Assembly: GCA_003151595.1 (NCBI GenBank)
Contig: PLXW01000186.1
Coordinates: 19,289 to 36,809, forward strand
DNA length: 17,521 nucleotides
Source of the DNA: Myxococcales bacterium
GTDB taxonomy: Bacteria > Myxococcota > Polyangia > Polyangiales > Polyangiaceae
Direction of reading: 5' to 3'
The position numbers and the translations under genes were made by a program. Of the stretch, positions 1-5,787 are shown one piece after another; the stretch's first letter is position 1; each line of letters opens with the position of its first letter. The notes below the pieces were generated by a model, which worked only from the letters and a program-made list of their open reading frames with translations, did no database searches and was not told where the DNA came from.

Positions 1-154
1 CCTCGCGTGCGCGGCGCTCGATCTCGAGCCGCGCCTGCAGCTCCGCTTCCTGCTTCGCCTTACGGCTCGACTCCTCTTGGCGGATGCGATCCTCCTCGAG
101 GTTCATCAGCTCCTTCAGCGAGAAAAGGACGGAGCTCTCTTTCTGTTCCGGCAT
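1..154 (-). CDS. Charged coiled-coil-like protein, N-terminal part (runs off left edge)
   Basis: The reading frame starts at an ATG (154-152) with a purine-rich GGAAGAG about 8 nt upstream, and continues past the left edge, so only the first 51 residues are visible. The start reads MPEQKESSVLFSLKELMNLE. It is followed by a stretch very rich in Glu, Arg, Gln and Ala (EEDRIRQEE, then KQEAELQARLEIERRARE) that looks like a continuous charged alpha helix or coiled coil. I do not recognise a named family. Myxobacterial genomes contain cytoplasmic proteins with this kind of start, but I cannot assign a function. The gene is divergent from the biotinyl protein at 391. The start and strand are well supported; the role is unknown. 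Confidence 0.6.
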   Translation of the reverse strand, partial: MPEQKESSVLFSLKELMNLEEDRIRQEESSRKAKQEAELQARLEIERRARE

Positions 155-390
155 GGGACGTTCTCTTCCTGCGCGTACGGGCAGGGCCTTCAGTCGCCCT
201 GTCCTCGCCTGAAAACCTACCGAGTTCGGGGGGCGTTCGCAAACGGTCGCTGCTGAATTCGTGCGCCCATTCGAAGAAACGGCTGGAGTTCGTTGCAGGG
301 TGGCCATGGCTAGAGGACACCCGACTCGCCCGAACCCTTTGGAGGCAGTGCCCTTGAAGCGCGCCAGCCGCCGCGGCTAAGGTGCGCGCC
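155..390. other. Divergent intergenic region, no gene seen
   Basis: This 236-bp stretch separates two divergent genes. Open frames cross it on both strands but lack ribosome-binding sites and have unselected third positions, so I treat them as chance. It probably holds promoters for both neighbours. The only suggestive element is GCTAA at 376-380, 10 nt before the ATG at 391. A similar GCTAA lies 12 nt before the ATG of the S1 protein gene. Confidence 0.4.
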
Positions 391-606
391 ATGGCCACGA
401 ACGTCTGCGCGCACATCACGGGGACCGTCTGGAAGATCGAAGTGAAAGAGGGGGAGACGGTCGCCGAAGGGCAGACGTGCGCGATCCTCGAGTCGATGAA
501 GATGGAGATGCCCGTTGAGTCGCCGGCCGCGGGGAAGGTCGAGAAGATCTCCTGCGCCGAAGGGCAAGCGGTCAACGAGGGCGACGTGCTGATGACGCTC
601 GCTTAG
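391..606 (+). CDS. Standalone biotin carboxyl carrier (biotin/lipoyl attachment) protein, 71 aa
   Basis: The protein is a single biotinyl domain with almost nothing else. It has the early glycine turn (ITGTVWKIEVKEGE, residues 9-22), the biotinylation hairpin ESMKMEMP with acceptor Lys37 flanked by Met on both sides, and a second hairpin (SPAAGKVEKI) ending in NEGDVLMTLA. Met-Lys-Met marks biotin rather than lipoate attachment. At 71 residues it is about half the length of AccB and resembles short free carriers such as Bacillus YngHB. Established role: a swinging arm carrying carboxyl-biotin for acyl-CoA or pyruvate-type carboxylases. No carboxylase gene is in the window, so the partner is unknown. 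I chose ATG 391 (AAGG at 379-382, 8 nt spacing) over the in-frame GTG at 382. Its stop overlaps the stop of the convergent lipoprotein gene by 4 nt. Confidence 0.88.
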   Translation: MATNVCAHITGTVWKIEVKEGETVAEGQTCAILESMKMEMPVESPAAGKVEKISCAEGQAVNEGDVLMTLA

Positions 607-935
607 TCGCTGCCGGCCGCGTCGTTCGTTTGCGGCGGGGCGCCCGTATCGGGTCGGATCACGACGCCCGGTCCGTCGGCGTTGTTCCCCGCGTCGCTCA
701 CCGCCTGCATGCCGGCGTCGGGCGTGGGCGGGAGCTGCTGGATGCTCCCCAGGTTGCTCGAGCAGATGCTCGACCCGCTCTTCTGCGGAATGCACACCAG
801 CCCGTCTTCGCAGTCGCTCGTGAGGTTGCACTCCGCCCCCTGGCCTGCGAGCTCCGCTTTGGAGCTACAGGCGCACAGGGCCGAGGCGAGGATCGCGATC
901 GCGAAGGAACCAAGAGCCAAGGATCGGAAGCGCAC
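603..935 (-). CDS. Small secreted lipoprotein with cysteine-rich motif, 110 aa
   Basis: The N-terminus MRFRSLALGSFAIAILASAL ends in a lipobox-like LCAC followed by SSK, so signal peptidase II processing is likely. A short module follows with the spacing C-N-L-T-S-D-C-E-D-G-L-V-C and a fourth cysteine (SSIC), a pattern common in secreted myxobacterial proteins. The C-terminal half is a disordered Pro/Asp/Gly/Asn-rich tail (PPTPDAG, SDAGNNADGPG). The GTG start is the first in frame upstream of the signal sequence; an out-of-frame ATG lies 4 nt earlier. It lies 38 bp downstream of the S1 protein gene on the same strand, so the two may be co-transcribed. Function is unknown. Confidence 0.75.
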   Translation of the reverse strand: MRFRSLALGSFAIAILASALCACSSKAELAGQGAECNLTSDCEDGLVCIPQKSGSSICSSNLGSIQQLPPTPDAGMQAVSDAGNNADGPGVVIRPDTGAPPQTNDAAGSD

Positions 936-973
936 GCATAAACGCTACGGTCGTTGTGGCGCGCGTCAAGGAT

Positions 974-2200
974 TCACGCTTTTCGGTTCTTCAGCAGATC
1001 GCCGAGCGTGCCGAGTGTGCGCGGCACTTGCGCCTTGCTCCGCGCCTCTTCGAAGTGCGAGCGCTCCTCGTCGTCCTTCGCCCCTTTGATCGAGAGGCGC
1101 AGCTTGCGGTCGCCGGTCTCGAGCACTTTGACGACGACGGGCATGCCCACCGGAAACGTCTTTCGCAGATCGGTCCCGCGCGCGACGCCGAGCTCCGCGC
1201 TCGGAACGAGGCCGCGACCCACGCGCCCCTGGATGCCGTCGATCTGGACGAAGACGCCGTACGTCTCGATGTGATCGACCTTCCCCTTCACGATGGCGCC
1301 GATCGCCGGCTGCGCGTCCTTCGGTGCGACTGCGTTCGGCGTGGCGACCGGACGCTCCGGCGCGGGCGCGAGCGCCTTCAACGAGAGCGTGATGCGCGGC
1401 GGTCCACCGGGCTTCGGTCCCTCTTTGATCTCGCGAACGAGCACCTCGACGATGTCGCCGGCGTGGACCGCGTCGCTGATCGATCGCGATCGATCGTGGC
1501 TGACCTCCGACGCGGGGATGAGCCCCTCGATGCCGCCGAGATCCACGAACGCCCCGAAATCTCGGATCGCCGTGATCGTCCCTTTGACGACCGTGCCGGC
1601 CACGAGCGCGTCGAGCGTCTTCTTTCCTTCTTGCGCCGACTCGCGCTCGAGCAGCGCGCGACGCGAGAGCACCACGTTGCGCCCGCCGTCCTTCACTTCG
1701 GTCACGAGGAACGTCAGCGTCTGCCCGATGAGATCTTTCGGATCGCTCGTGCCGCCGCGCCTGTCGACCTGCGACAGCGGACAGAACGCGCGGTGCCCCG
1801 AGACGTCGACCTCGATGCCGCCCTTGTTGACGCCGGTGACTTTTCCTTCGACGCCCACGCCCGCTTGCTTCGCGCGCATCACCGACTCGATGTCGCCCGA
1901 CGGCTGCATCGATCGCCCGAGCCGAACCTGCCCCGACTGCTCGTCGATGGATACGATCTGCGCGGCGAACGAGTCGCCGACCTGGATGCTCAAGGTCCCG
2001 TCGGGCGCGCGTAGCTCGACGGCCTCGATGTACGCCTCGCGCTTGCCGTCGATCTCGATGAAGACGGCGTCGCGTCCGACGAGGATCACTTTCCCTTCGA
2101 CCCGCTCGCCGAGGCGGAGCGCACGCGCCCGCTTGTTCGGCGCGGACTGCGCGGACTGTTCGAAGAGAGCGGCGAAGGTGTCTGTGGGATCGTCGGCCAT
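974..2200 (-). CDS. S1 RNA-binding domain protein with four S1 repeats (ribosomal protein S1-like), 408 aa
   Basis: Four S1-type OB-fold repeats are visible at about residues 31-97, 113-185, 199-273 and 302-378. The third is the most canonical (GTITAIRDFGAFVDLGGIEG followed by LIPASEVSH). The fourth has GKVDHIETYGVFVQIDGIQG and a SAEL motif. Repeats 1 and 2 are more divergent. A short N-terminal leader (MADDPTDTFAALFEQSAQSA) and a C-terminal tail ending LGTLGDLLKNRKA flank them. The S1 fold binds single-stranded RNA. E. coli S1 has six repeats and about 557 residues, so this is shorter. It is either an S1 paralogue or another translation or RNA-decay factor, and I cannot decide whether it is the genome's main S1. 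The ATG at 2200 is preceded by GCTAAA but no clear Shine-Dalgarno site. It diverges from the SctJ-like gene across 70 bp. Confidence 0.9.
   Translation of the reverse strand: MADDPTDTFAALFEQSAQSAPNKRARALRLGERVEGKVILVGRDAVFIEIDGKREAYIEAVELRAPDGTLSIQVGDSFAAQIVSIDEQSGQVRLGRSMQPSGDIESVMRAKQAGVGVEGKVTGVNKGGIEVDVSGHRAFCPLSQVDRRGGTSDPKDLIGQTLTFLVTEVKDGGRNVVLSRRALLERESAQEGKKTLDALVAGTVVKGTITAIRDFGAFVDLGGIEGLIPASEVSHDRSRSISDAVHAGDIVEVLVREIKEGPKPGGPPRITLSLKALAPAPERPVATPNAVAPKDAQPAIGAIVKGKVDHIETYGVFVQIDGIQGRVGRGLVPSAELGVARGTDLRKTFPVGMPVVVKVLETGDRKLRLSIKGAKDDEERSHFEEARSKAQVPRTLGTLGDLLKNRKA
1478..1495. repeat. 18-bp perfect palindrome inside the S1 gene
   Basis: The sequence GATCGATCGCGATCGATC equals its own reverse complement. 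It lies within the coding sequence for the loop after the SEVSHDRSRS stretch of the third S1 repeat. CGATCG and GATC words are abundant across the whole window, so this may be a by-product of word bias rather than a site. Confidence 0.6.
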
Positions 2201-2270
2201 GGCGGCCGCGGTTTAGCACGCCCTCTCGCCGCCGCCGTGAAAACGCGCTACTCCAGCGCTCATCCCGCCC
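2201..2270. promoter_or_regulatory. Divergent intergenic region between S1 gene and transporter operon
   Basis: This 70-bp gap must supply 5' signals for the leftward S1 gene and the rightward eight-gene block unless they are read from further away. The 10-mer GTTTAGCACG at 2211-2220 recurs exactly at 10049-10058, upstream of the SNF2 gene. In the leftward sense it gives GCTAAAC ending about 10 nt before the S1 ATG, which could be a -10-like element for a short-leader transcript. No -35 box or operator is clear. Confidence 0.35.
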
Positions 2271-3044
2271 ATGAAGACGCTCGCTCCGTTCGCGCTCGCG
2301 GCGCTGGTCTTGGCCGGATGCACCGTCCCGGTCGCGGCCGGCGTCGATGAATCGGACGCGAACCGCATCGTGGTCTCGCTCGATCGCGCCAGCATCGACG
2401 CCACGAAAGAGGCCGATCCGCTGGTGGAAGGGCGCTTTCGCGTGGTCGTGATGCGCGATGACGCAGCGCGCGCGCTGGTGACGATGCAATCGGAAGGGTT
2501 GCCCCGCCCCAAGCCGGCCGGCGTGCTGGACGCCATGGACAGGGGGGCGCTGGTCCCCAGCCGCGCCGCCGAGCACGCGCAGTACGTGGCCGGCCTGGCG
2601 GGCGACCTGGAGAGGACGCTCGAAGGGGTCGATGGCGTGCTCTCGGCGCGCGTTCACCTCAACGTGGTCGATCCGGATCCGCTCCGCGACGTGGCCAACG
2701 CACACGGCTCGGCCAGCGTCCTGCTCGAGCATCGCGGCGCGACGCCCCCCATCGCGGTCTCCGACGTTCAGCAGATCGTGGCCGGTGGCGTGCCGACGCT
2801 GGCGCCGGCGGCTGTGGCCGTGGTGATGATCGCGCGCGGCGCGGCGGCGGGGAGCGGCGAAGGGTTGCCGTTGCCGCTGGCGCACGTGGGGCCGATCACG
2901 GTCGCGCGCACGTCGATGCGCGCGCTGCAGCTCGCGCTCGTCGGACTCGTGGCGCTCGTCGCCGTGCTCGCCGGCGCGACGCTCGCCCTCTACACGCGCC
3001 TCGCTCGCCTGCGTGCCGACGGCGCGGCGGCGAAGCCGACGTGA
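2271..3044 (+). CDS. sctJ: SctJ/YscJ/FliF-family ring lipoprotein (type III secretion inner-ring component homologue), 257 aa
   Basis: The layout matches SctJ (YscJ, PrgK, EscJ): a lipoprotein signal (MKTLAPFALAALVLAGC, lipid-modified Cys17), two periplasmic ring-building domains, and a C-terminal membrane helix at about residues 218-241 followed by a basic tail. Family positions include DANRIVVSLDRASI (first domain), the linker GALVPSRAAEHAQYVAGLAG, the hallmark ERTLEGVDGVLSARVHL, then ASVLLEHRG and VSDVQQIVAGGVPTLAPAAV. SctJ normally forms a 24-subunit periplasmic ring at the base of a type III secretion system. No other secretion gene (SctC, SctD, SctV, SctN) is in this window. Instead the gene opens an MCE transporter block, and its stop overlaps the next gene's GTG start (GTGA, 3041-3044). 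Family assignment is firm; function here is open. Confidence 0.85.
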   Translation: MKTLAPFALAALVLAGCTVPVAAGVDESDANRIVVSLDRASIDATKEADPLVEGRFRVVVMRDDAARALVTMQSEGLPRPKPAGVLDAMDRGALVPSRAAEHAQYVAGLAGDLERTLEGVDGVLSARVHLNVVDPDPLRDVANAHGSASVLLEHRGATPPIAVSDVQQIVAGGVPTLAPAAVAVVMIARGAAAGSGEGLPLPLAHVGPITVARTSMRALQLALVGLVALVAVLAGATLALYTRLARLRADGAAAKPT

Positions 3045-3793
3045 TCGCGATCCGCGGTCTCTCCAAGGCGTTCCCCAAAGCGGGCGCGCGCACGCACGAC
3101 GTCCTCCGCGAGATCGATCTCGAGGTCCCCGAAGGGTGCCTCTACGGCCTCATCGGCCCCGGCGCCTCGGGCAAGAGCGTGCTGCTCAAGATGATCACCG
3201 GCCTGCTCGCGCCTGATCGCGGCACGGTCACCGTCTTCGACGACGAGGTCACGTCGCTCAACGATCTGCGCCTTCAGGAGTATCGCAAACAGATCGGGAT
3301 GCTCTTCCAGAACAACGCGCTCTTCGATCATCTGAGCGTCGCCGACAACATCGCCTTTCCGCTCCGCCGCCTCTACGCGCTCCCCGACGACGAAGTGCGC
3401 GCGCGGGTCGCCGAGCGCCTCGCCTGCGTCGACCTCCCCGGCTTCGAAGCGCGCATGCCGTCGGGGCTCTCGGGCGGGCAGAAGAAGCGCGTCGGCGTGG
3501 CGCGGGCGACCGTCACGCGGGCGCCGATCGTGCTCTACGACGAGCCGGCTGCGGGGCTCGATCCGGTGACGTCGCAGAAGATCTTCGAGCTGCTCCGTGC
3601 CGAGCAGCGCGCGTCGAAGGCGACGGTGATCATGGTGTCGAGCGATCTCGATCGCCTGCTCACGGTGACCGATCGCGTGGGGATGATGTACCGCGGCCAG
3701 CTCGTCTTCGACGGCACCACCGACGAAGCGCGCGGGAGCACGGTCCCCATCGTGCGCCAGTTCGTCCACGGCCTCACCGAGGGGCCGCTCTAG
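3041..3793 (+). CDS. mlaF: MlaF-type ABC ATPase 1 with H-loop His replaced by Ser, 250 aa
   Basis: This is a cytoplasmic nucleotide-binding subunit of an MCE (Mla) lipid transporter. Visible motifs are Walker A GPGASGKS (39-46), Q-loop Gln90 (MLFQNN), canonical signature LSGGQ (143-147), Walker B VLYDEP with Asp167/Glu168, and D-loop GLDP. The H-loop, normally VTHD or VSHD, reads VSSD (199-202), so the switch histidine is Ser201. The C-terminus IVRQFVHGLTEGPL matches the MlaF-type ending but lacks the long extension of E. coli MlaF. The GTG start overlaps the sctJ-like stop by 4 nt, indicating translational coupling. A second, different MlaF-type ATPase follows at 5788. The H-loop loss suggests that this subunit forms a degenerate ATP site with ATPase 2. 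Confidence 0.92.
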   Translation: MIAIRGLSKAFPKAGARTHDVLREIDLEVPEGCLYGLIGPGASGKSVLLKMITGLLAPDRGTVTVFDDEVTSLNDLRLQEYRKQIGMLFQNNALFDHLSVADNIAFPLRRLYALPDDEVRARVAERLACVDLPGFEARMPSGLSGGQKKRVGVARATVTRAPIVLYDEPAAGLDPVTSQKIFELLRAEQRASKATVIMVSSDLDRLLTVTDRVGMMYRGQLVFDGTTDEARGSTVPIVRQFVHGLTEGPL

Positions 3794-3806
3794 AGGCCGG
3801 CCGGCG

Positions 3807-4088
3807 ATGGACCAGATCCTCGCGCTCCTCGTGCCCGACGTGATCGCCTGGACCGCGGTGTTCGCGCTCTTCGCCTGGGACGAGCGGCGCATGACGGACG
3901 AACAGCGCGCCCGGGCGTGGCCGACGGCGTCGCGTCGGATCGCGGTCGTTCTGTTTTCGCCCCTCTGCGTGCCGCTTCACTTCCTCCGGACGCGGCGGAG
4001 CGCGCGCGGCGTCGTCGAGGCGATCGCGTGGACGGCGGCGCTCCTCGCCGTTCTGATGATCGTCGACGCTGCCCTCGAAGCGCTCTAG
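3807..4088 (+). CDS. Small integral membrane protein of unknown function, 93 aa
   Basis: I do not recognise a family. Three hydrophobic segments are visible: residues about 3-23 (ILALLVPDVIAWTAVFALF), 44-60 (RIAVVLFSPLCVPLHFL) and 70-92 (VEAIAWTAALLAVLMIVDAA). Charged loops lie between them, the first being DERRMTDEQRARAW and the second RTRRSARG. The ATG at 3807 has AGAGG 10 nt upstream and lies 13 bp after the ATPase 1 stop. The next permease start is 10 bp after its own stop. Its position inside a tightly packed transporter block makes it a candidate accessory subunit or assembly factor, but that is inference from context only. Confidence 0.75.
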   Translation: MDQILALLVPDVIAWTAVFALFAWDERRMTDEQRARAWPTASRRIAVVLFSPLCVPLHFLRTRRSARGVVEAIAWTAALLAVLMIVDAALEAL

Positions 4089-4098
4089 CGTCCCCACG

Positions 4099-4917
4099 TT
4101 GTCCGCGCAGATCTCTCCCCACGACGCCCGTTCGCGATCCGCTGCCGCCGCCACCGCCGGCGCCGTGGGCGCCTCGTTCCTCGATCTCGCGGCCGTCGTC
4201 GGCGGCATGGCCGTGCTCTTCGGGTCGATCGTCCGCCGCATCGCCGCGCGCTCCATGGACCGCGGCGAGCTGCTGCGAAACCTCTACAAGATGGCGGTGA
4301 AATCGCTCCCGATCGTCGTCGTCACAGCGCTCTTCACCGGCGCCATCATGGTCATCCAGGCGGCCACGATCGTCGAACGCTACGGCGCGCAGGCGCTCCT
4401 CGGCTGGGGGGCGGGCTTCGGCACGCTGCGCGAGGTCGCTCCTCTCCTGACGGCGCTCATGATCTCCGGGCGCGTCGGCGCGAACAACACCGCCGAGCTG
4501 GGGACCATGGTGGTCACCGAGCAAGTCGACGCCCTTCGCGCGCTCGCCATCGATCCGCTCGCGTTTCTCATCGTCCCGCGCTTCATCGCCATCATCGCCA
4601 CGCTCTTCATGATGACGCTCTTCGCCGATCTCCTGGCCCTGTTCGGCGCGGCGTACACCGGTCTCGGCCTCCTCGGCGTCGAGCCGCGCAGCTTCTACAA
4701 CGGCGTCACCGGCGGCCTCCTCGGCTTCGGTGACGTCGCCAACGGGCTCGCCAAGAGCCTCGTCTTCGGCTTCGTCATCGCGCTCGCCAGCTGCCACTTC
4801 GGGCTCAAGACCACGGGCGGCGCGCCCGGCGTCGGACGCGCAGTCAACGCCACGGTCGTCGCCAGCGCGGCGGGCGTCTTCGCGCTCGACTACGTCGTCA
4901 GCTTCATCCTCGGGTAA
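4099..4917 (+). CDS. mlaE: MlaE/YrbE-type permease 1 (divergent), 272 aa
   Basis: This is an MCE-transporter permease of normal MlaE length. It has an amphipathic N-terminal region (FLDLAAVVGGMAVLFGSIVR), a first membrane helix (SLPIVVVTALFTGAIMVIQA), and the family's central motif GRVGANNTAELGTMVVTEQV (124-143) followed by DALRALAIDP. More membrane helices follow, ending SAAGVFALDYVVSFILG. The usual RVGA-(A/G)IAAE core is changed to RVGANNTAE, so Asn129, Asn130 and Thr131 replace small residues. The gene starts at TTG 4099 without a strong ribosome-binding site. The GTG at 4165 is the main alternative and would trim a polar Ala-rich leader. It is followed after 11 bp by a second, more canonical permease, suggesting a heterodimeric membrane domain. 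Confidence 0.9.
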   Translation: MSAQISPHDARSRSAAAATAGAVGASFLDLAAVVGGMAVLFGSIVRRIAARSMDRGELLRNLYKMAVKSLPIVVVTALFTGAIMVIQAATIVERYGAQALLGWGAGFGTLREVAPLLTALMISGRVGANNTAELGTMVVTEQVDALRALAIDPLAFLIVPRFIAIIATLFMMTLFADLLALFGAAYTGLGLLGVEPRSFYNGVTGGLLGFGDVANGLAKSLVFGFVIALASCHFGLKTTGGAPGVGRAVNATVVASAAGVFALDYVVSFILG

Positions 4918-4928
4918 CGGGAACGAGC

Positions 4929-5747
4929 ATGAGCGAAGCGGTCAACCCGGACGACGCGGTCACCCACGAAGGGCCACTCTTCGACCTCGGCGCGGCCGCG
5001 ATCGATCTCGCGTACGGCGCGCGCGACCTGTGGTCGGTCTTCGTTCGCACGCTCTATTACACGTTCCGCGGCAAGCGCGAGAAGGGCGCGCTCGTCACGC
5101 AGATGTACGAGATCGGGAACAAGTCGGCGTTCTTCCTCTCGATCACGATGGGCTTCATCGGGATGATCCTCGTCTACCAGGCCGGCCTCCAATCGAAGCG
5201 CGTCGTCCCCGACTTCACGATGCTCGGCGCGACCTACCTCGAGCTGCTCGTCCGCGACTTCGCGGCGTCGATCGGCGCGCTCATGCTCGCCACGCGCGTC
5301 GGCGCGGGTATCGCCGCCGAGATCGGGTCGATGGTCGTCACCGAGCAGATCGACGCGCTTCGAATGTGCGCCGCCGACCCGATCGACTTCTTGATCGTCC
5401 CGCGCTTCTTGGCGAGCCTCGTCATGACGCTGGTGCTCGTGGTCTGGGCCGGGACGGTCGCGTTCCTGTCGGGCGCGGTCACCGCGCACATCGCGTTCGG
5501 CGTCTCCTACCAGGTCTTCTTCAACATGCGCCTCGTCGACTTCGGCGACATCTCGACGGGCCTCGCCAAGTGCATCGCCTACGGCGCCGCGATCCCGATC
5601 GTGAGCGGCTACTGCGGTCTGTCGACGTTCGGCGGATCCGAAGGGGTCGGCTGGGCCACCACGCGCGCCGTCGTCAACTCGTCGCTCGTCGTTATCATCT
5701 TGAACGCGATCATCTCGAGCGCCGCGTTCATGATCTTCCCGAACTAG
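4929..5747 (+). CDS. mlaE: MlaE/YrbE-type permease 2 (canonical motif), 272 aa
   Basis: This permease has the classical family core TRVGAGIAAEIGSMVVTEQI (122-141) followed by DALRMCAADPIDFLIVPR. The N-terminal interface helix (LWSVFVRTLYYTFRGKREKG) and first membrane helix (SAFFLSITMGFIGMILVYQA) are also typical. In Mla systems this subunit docks the MCE ring on the periplasmic side and the ATPase on the cytoplasmic side, moving phospholipid between the inner membrane and the periplasmic carrier. The ATG at 4929 lies 11 bp after permease 1, with GGGAACG upstream. It is the same length as permease 1 but clearly different in sequence, so the pair is an old paralogous split rather than a recent duplication. 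It is separated from ATPase 2 by a 40-bp gap containing a GC-rich hairpin. Confidence 0.93.
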   Translation: MSEAVNPDDAVTHEGPLFDLGAAAIDLAYGARDLWSVFVRTLYYTFRGKREKGALVTQMYEIGNKSAFFLSITMGFIGMILVYQAGLQSKRVVPDFTMLGATYLELLVRDFAASIGALMLATRVGAGIAAEIGSMVVTEQIDALRMCAADPIDFLIVPRFLASLVMTLVLVVWAGTVAFLSGAVTAHIAFGVSYQVFFNMRLVDFGDISTGLAKCIAYGAAIPIVSGYCGLSTFGGSEGVGWATTRAVVNSSLVVIILNAIISSAAFMIFPN

Positions 5748-5759
5748 TCTCAGGGTCTC

Positions 5760-5778
5760 GCCGGGTCCCGAACCCGGC
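5760..5778 (+). terminator. GC-rich hairpin between permease 2 and ATPase 2 (attenuator or processing candidate)
   Basis: The arms GCCGGGT (5760-5766) and ACCCGGC (5772-5778) pair perfectly around the 5-nt loop CCCGA. No T-tract follows, so it is not a standard intrinsic terminator. It sits in the largest gap of the transporter block, immediately before the ribosome-binding GGAG (5781-5784) and the ATPase 2 start (5788). It could tune mRNA stability or translation of ATPase 2. Confidence 0.5.
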
Positions 5779-5787
5779 TCGGAGCAC

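Noticed and set aside
7..357. Plus-strand open frame over the left edge
   Set aside because: It overlaps the better-supported minus-strand gene at 1-154. The translation is Ser/Pro/Arg-rich with no ribosome-binding site.
966..2885. Very long minus-strand open frame (639 codons) antisense or out of frame to the S1 and SctJ-like genes
   Set aside because: The translation is dominated by Arg, His, Gly and Ala with no domain. It overlaps two well-supported genes in other frames, as expected from high-GC DNA.
3041..3793. Possibility that ATPase 1 is a decaying pseudogene because of the missing H-loop His
   Set aside because: Full length is kept, and Walker A, Q-loop, signature, Walker B and D-loop are all intact. 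The only change is matched by the partner's defect in the same predicted site.
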